From: Entoloma clypeatum
Taxonomy: Eukaryota; Basidiomycota; Agaricomycetes; Agaricales; Entolomataceae
DNA length: 19,463 bases
Direction of reading: 5' to 3'
NCBI GenBank assembly: GCA_963565915.1
Contig: CAUXFO010000002.1
Span: forward strand, 1-19,463
The notes beneath the pieces are model-generated. The model was not told the DNA's origin and did no database searches. It saw nothing but the letters and a program-made list of their open reading frames with translations. The position numbers were made by a program, and so were the translations under genes. Numbering within the stretch: position 1 is the first letter of the stretch; each line of letters opens with the position of its first letter. Of this stretch, positions 15,662 to 19,463 are shown in pieces.

Positions 15662-16351
15662 TCACTTTTCAACGGACACTTCCATTATCCCGACGAAAAA
15701 ATCAAGGGTTGGATTGTCGCCTGATGAGTAGATGTATTGCGTCCATCCTCCATCCGGGGAAGGGACATTCCTGGTTTCAACCCTAGGTTTGACTGAGATC
15801 TGCTGCTGGTACATCCGAGTCTTGGACGCCTGGAATCTGACAGGTGTGGGGTCACCGATGCAGTTCAAACGAGTATCGATTCGATAACATTGATCATGGG
15901 ACTTGCATGGGACTGCAATCGTGCACTTGCCAATTCCACTTGCCAATTCCTCTGTTGACAGAGGCAATGCGATTCGTGATAGGTGTCTCGCTCGAACGCC
16001 GGTAGCTTGGCATGATATCGTCCGACCGCTCGCTGGGGATCTAGCTCCCGTTTTCCAAGTGATCGGGCCAACTTGAAGGTTTCCTCAAGGCATCAGCTGC
16101 CACGCACCCCAACACCTACCTCCGTGTTACCTTTCGAGGCGTACGGCGATATCAAAAGACTTCATTTCGCAATAAATGGAATCTCCGCCAGTCAGGTGTG
16201 TAAATGTGACTCTCTGTTGGCAAAATGAACCAGAAAAATATGCCGATTTATATGATGAATTGTACGCACCCCACCCAACGTAATCTCCTCTTGGAAAGAC
16301 CGTACAAGAAGGAGGCCGAAGATTTCTTTTGACCGTTTCCCCTTTAAGCAA
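15662..16351 (-). CDS. Uncharacterised spliced gene, 5' end unresolved
   Basis: My model has three coding pieces: exon A ending at 16145 (open back past 16351), exon B 16083-15960 and exon C 15912-15662, with introns of 61 and 47 bp in consistent phases (0, then 1). Exon A carries SCTVFPRGDYVGWGAYN and FCQQRVTFTHLTGG, exon B carries KLARSLGKRELDPQRAV, and exon C is cysteine-containing (PCKSHDQCYR, LNCIGDPTPVRF) and ends in FFVGIMEVSVEK before TGA. I recognise no family and find no in-frame ATG in exon A, so a further 5' exon is likely. Composition and phase agreement argue for a real gene. A broken copy exists at 905-928/6718-6852/13609 onward. Intron 2 contains a perfect 13 bp tandem duplication and lacks a clear branch site, so that splice is tentative. 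Confidence 0.48.
15924..15949. repeat. 13 bp tandem duplication (CACTTGCCAATTC x2)
   Basis: CACTTGCCAATTC occurs at 15924-15936 and again, without a gap, at 15937-15949. It lies in the predicted second intron of the uncharacterised gene. If it were coding it would shift the frame by one. Confidence 0.85.
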
Positions 16352-16636
16352 AAATACTTGTCCGCTTTTTCGGAGGGTTGTTCCCCTCAGAAAGACTGAT
16401 TATTGTCGGGAGCGCGTATGCTTTGAAATGAGTGAGATTTGTAGACTAGATAGTAAATTACTGCAAGCTGAATAGCGAAGACAGGTGTATCCACGTGTTG
16501 GACCATCATGTCGTGATCACGCGACTAGGGAGGTTGTCGGCAGAACTCTCAACCAATTCAAAGTCGACTTTATGCGGTGTCAGGGGGGAGAGTTACTGCC
16601 AGTGACTATCGAAACGAGAGCAAGAAATCTTGGAAG

Positions 16637-17086
16637 TCAAAAGTAGATTGGTGCCCGAGACCCCAGATTCTCTACTTTCCGATCTGAAAGTCTCATGTCG
16701 TTCTGGTCGTTGTATTCGCCATAACGCTTCAAGATAAGGAATCTGATTCTAGTCGGATGCGCCCGCCGGTACGAGGATTCACCGTAAGGCTGTGCATCAG
16801 ACTGAATACTTCTTTTTTTCAGATGCACCAGAGCGCGTAGACAGTCGAGATGCAACAAATATGCGGGGCAGGGAACAACGCGAACAACATGGCGTGAAAG
16901 ACAGGGTGCATGATTCTGTGCGGCGATCTCCAGTATGTATGTAACAGTCAATTGACTGGACCTAAACGGCGTGTCTGATGTGACGAAAAGGAAGGAAACA
17001 GTGGTGGTTGACCGATAATCCGAGCTAGTGATATTCAAACTCAGAAAAGCATCCAAGTTGTCCAAAGGAAGGGTATGGTGTAGCAT
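16637..17086 (-). CDS. Hypothetical ORF, 149 codons
   Basis: An ATG-initiated minus-strand frame. Its first ~45 residues (DNLDAFLSLNITSSDYRSTT, then VSFLFVTSDTPFRSSQLTVTYILEI) look protein-like, with alternating hydrophobics as in beta-rich proteins. The middle (HVVRVVPCPAYLLHLDCLRALVHLKKR) looks less so, and the end (LILKRYGEYNDQNDMRLSDRK) is again plausible. This could be a real gene with an unspliced intron in the middle, or chance. I recognise no family. It starts 119 bases from the ATG of the divergent trefoil gene, so the two would share a promoter region. Confidence 0.28.
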   Translation of the reverse strand: MLHHTLPLDNLDAFLSLNITSSDYRSTTTVSFLFVTSDTPFRSSQLTVTYILEIAAQNHAPCLSRHVVRVVPCPAYLLHLDCLRALVHLKKRSIQSDAQPYGESSYRRAHPTRIRFLILKRYGEYNDQNDMRLSDRKVENLGSRAPIYF

Positions 17087-17141
17087 CGACCACTTCGATC
17101 GGGTGGGAGGCTGCTAAATCGGTTGTTCGCGGCATCCAACA

Positions 17142-17148
17142 TATATAA
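17142..17148 (+). promoter_or_regulatory. TATA box of the single beta-trefoil gene (TATATAA)
   Basis: TATATAA lies 57 bases before the ATG at 17205, followed by a pyrimidine-rich CTCTCTTTCACTATTCTC stretch typical of a fungal transcription start region. Confidence 0.65.
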
Positions 17149-17204
17149 GCCTGCAAGTCACTCTCTTTCACTATTCTCGAAAGCGAGTTTCCACATTCCA
17201 TATC

Positions 17205-17912
17205 ATGCCTATCATCACCGGAACAACTTACAAAATCATCAACCCTGGCACCCAAAACGTGCTCGAGAGTGGCGCCCAACACAGTGCGTTATGATGGTCT
17301 TTCAAGTTCTAATACTGAACCTGTACTACCCATTAATCACCAGCCGCCAGCCTCAAGCCATGGGATGACGGAGACAATCAGAAGGTCAGTCATTGATCAA
17401 GCATAATTTATCCTGCCTCTTACAGATGTATAGTGGGAGGCCACTATTCAACCTGGTACCCAAAACTCCTGGTTCTTGAGGAACGTCAGTACCGGCCGCT
17501 TCCTTGGCGTGGCAGGAAATGTACCCGCGAATCCGGTTTTAGATACAGACACTGATGCGGCTCTCCTGGCCCGCTTCGACGACGCGCGGATTGTGGGCTT
17601 AAACGCTCAAAATGCCTGGTACATACCTGCACTGCCTGCCGCGGGGTTATTGGCATATAAGTACGTATTTCTAATCTTGGGCAGCCGAAACCTCACACTG
17701 ATCCAAGCACTGATCCTGACCTGTGCAACAGAATCCATTACAAAGACCCCAATCAACCGGCCGACCAACTCTTTGATGTTGTGGACGGAGGCTTGGTTAC
17801 TGTCACCGACGTTTCCGATCCGAATGGTAATTATTATAGGGCCGGACAAATTATCCAATTTGTTTTCGACAGCAATACAGCGACCCAGGTGTGGAACTTT
17901 GAAGTGGTTTAA
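17205..17912 (+). CDS. Beta-trefoil (ricin-B-like QxW) protein, 175 aa, four exons
   Basis: My model has exons at 17205-17283, 17344-17384, 17434-17660 and 17732-17912 (528 bases, 175 codons plus TAA). The introns are 60, 49 and 71 bp, all GT-AG. The protein begins with TYKIINPGTQNVLE, reads DGDNQKW at 35-41 (QxW at 39-41), then GTQNSWFLRNVSTGRFLGV, and ends QVWNFEVV (QxW at 168-170). Length, QxW motifs and absence of a signal peptide fit a cytosolic single-domain mushroom beta-trefoil lectin or related inhibitor. Its intron phases (1, 0, 2) and 181-base last exon equal those of each half and the last exon of the double-trefoil gene at 14157-15469, so the two are paralogues. The start is chosen because it follows the TATA box at normal distance and gives an unbroken spliced frame. 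Sugar specificity cannot be read from the sequence. Confidence 0.85.
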
Positions 17913-19463
17913 CACTGTGAGTTGTACTATATCTGGATTGAAGCTTGTTTGAAGTCTGAGAACGATCCCACCAGAAATTCAAGGATGTCATAAGTCGGGT
18001 CAGAATATGAATCCTTAGTTTCCTTACTACGATTTTTCCTTGATTTTTCGATTGTGTGTGTATAAATACAAGTAGTGTTCAATGTCCAACGATCGCCGTG
18101 TCTAAGGCCTCCAGATTGATAAGAAGAGACAAATTGCCCAAGGGGGTGGCAAAATTCAAGTGACACGTTGGATTTTTTTTTCTCGGGTCCCCCGGGCCTA
18201 ATATACTCAAGCAATGCCTGTGATGAGACGTTGTGACCATGGAAGGTTTCTTGCAATTTCCGGTTCGGCTCTTCCGAGTTCAGAAACGATGACATCTCCG
18301 CTCGCATCCGGTTCGACTGTTTCCAGCTGTTTCCCTGGGGTCTGTTGAGCGGACGTTAGTTGAGTAGTGCGTCTCCATCACCGGCATCAGGCGTCACGGT
18401 GGCGATGCGATGTTTTCTGTTCATTTTGAAGAGGATCGCCCCGTTTCGTTGATGCGCTAGAGTCCTTGAATCACAACCTTCTTTGCTGTCCGAGTTGACA
18501 CCCCAAGTATCAATGAGACCCTCAACTTCATCTTGCTCGTCCATTGCTGTCCCTCAGTTCAGTTAGACCTAGTTAGACGACCACTTTTTTAGACTAAGGA
18601 CGAACCTCGGGGATGCCATCCGACTTCGGTTTGGCCCTCCCGCTCGCTCAAGTCCCTTCAGTTTAGGTGAGAGGGCCACAGAAGGCGGCGTGTTCATCAT
18701 AGAGTTCGAGTTAACTTCAAGGGTGGCGAGAAGGGGGTGTTGTGGGGAACAACCTTGTCAGGAACCGTGTCAATGGAAGCCAGAGGTCCATGTAGGATGT
18801 CGTCTCAGCCAGGATCAATCGGAGCTGCCCCAGGCATTCTTGTGCCTACGCGATTTGCGAAGTCTTCAATGACGGCTAAGTAGTGAGTGCTTGGGAAGAA
18901 TTTTGACGGAGTCTTGGCTATCACCATGTACTAGCTGCACCATCGCCAAAGAACTGCATTGAATGCAATCTGCGGCATTTCTCGGGCCCTGTCAAGCTGC
19001 ACGTGTTCCCTAGGCAGGTACTTGTACCTAAGTTAGTCAAACCCAGACCGGCCGCCGTAGGAGGGTGACGGGGCGGTCGAAGAGGTTCCGAGCGTGTTGG
19101 ATATACAAAGTACTTACATCTCTCCGGCTCTTTCAAAATTGACCATGTGAAGGGAAACAAATTTTGCTTGGTCAAAATCTGCTGCGTTGTATGCATCATA
19201 CACAGAACCTGAGAATCAACATGGCACTCGTGAAGCTCTCAAAAGCACAGTGCTCGGAAGCGACACATACAATGTGAGGACGAGTTGCGCCTTGTGAGAT
19301 CTGCCACTGAGTCCATGCTTGTGGGTGAGAACAGAGAGAAAGTGGGCGCACAGATGAATGCTGATTTGAACGAGCTGGGTAGAACGAGCTGGTTAGCAAG
19401 CCTCGAGGAAAGATGTCCCGTTATGCCCGTTTCTGGGAAACAGCGACTACTTGCACAAAGTGC
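17913..19463. other. Right flank, no convincing gene
   Basis: I find no frame here with recognisable domains. There is one weak minus-strand ORF at 18356-18544 (listed), other open frames are short and low in protein character, and no tRNA-like cloverleaf is apparent. Small features include a T9 run before a CGGGTCCCCCGGG palindrome-like patch near 18171-18195 and an AGGTACTTGTACCT near-palindrome at 19016-19029. Confidence 0.4.
18356..18544 (-). CDS. Hypothetical small ORF, 62 codons
   Basis: This starts MDEQDEVEGLIDTWGVN and ends PDAGDGDALLN. It is acidic at both ends with a basic centre (KMNRKHRIATV). The ATG context (GCAATGG) is acceptable and composition is protein-like, but it is short, has no recognised family and no visible promoter. 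Chance is quite possible. Confidence 0.2.
   Translation of the reverse strand: MDEQDEVEGLIDTWGVNSDSKEGCDSRTLAHQRNGAILFKMNRKHRIATVTPDAGDGDALLN

Larger units (their letters stand above)
16352..17204. other. Intergenic region between divergent genes
   Basis: This contains the 5' side of the uncharacterised minus-strand gene, a CACGTG at 16492-16497, a weak minus-strand ORF (16637-17086) and the core promoter of the plus-strand trefoil gene near 17142. I see no RNA gene. Confidence 0.4.

Noticed and set aside
18690..18872. Short plus-strand ORF rich in Cys and Arg
   Set aside because: No family resemblance, short, no promoter or splice context.
18921..19199. 92-codon minus-strand ORF
   Set aside because: Mixed composition without domain character. 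I see no supporting signals.

Overview
The window looks like a mushroom-forming basidiomycete (Agaricomycetes). The evidence is genes split by many 47-71 bp introns with CTGAC/CTGAT-like branch sites, intracellular QxW (ricin-B type) beta-trefoil genes, a chromodomain-bearing Ty3/gypsy element and a Ty1/copia element. The taxonomic call is inference; no species marker is present.

Left two thirds (1-13608): a nest of mobile elements inside an old, broken gene copy. A 5.8 kb Ty1/copia element (929-6712) has 310 bp LTRs differing at one base, a TTTTC target duplication and a copia-type half-tRNA primer site. Its Gag reading frame is broken by one shift at a run of six A. A 6.15 kb Ty3/gypsy chromovirus (6893-13042) has LTRs in which I see no difference, a GGAAT target duplication, intact gag and pol, a GGGTTTT slippery heptamer at the gag-pol junction and a primer site that matches the start of its own transcript. 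The gypsy element sits inside the left terminal inverted repeat of a ~0.6 kb non-autonomous DNA transposon (6853-6892 plus 13048-13600), which is flanked by the 8 bp repeat GGTTTGCG and packed with CACATTATAATGTGG-like palindromes plus a telomere-like tract.

The sequence around these insertions (about 905-928, 6718-6852 and 13609 onward) aligns with the minus-strand gene at 15662-16351. It is therefore a degenerate paralogue struck independently by the copia element and the DNA transposon, the latter then hit by the gypsy element.

Right third (13609-19463): host genes. At 14157-15469 (minus) I reconstruct a seven-exon gene for a 322-residue protein of two tandem beta-trefoil domains. At 17205-17912 (plus) lies a four-exon gene for a 175-residue single-trefoil relative. 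The intron phase pattern 1-0-2 is the same in the single gene and in both halves of the double gene, and the terminal coding exon is 181 bp in both genes, so the double gene probably arose by tandem duplication and fusion. Between them are an uncharacterised spliced minus-strand gene and a weak ORF. From 17913 to the end I see no convincing gene.
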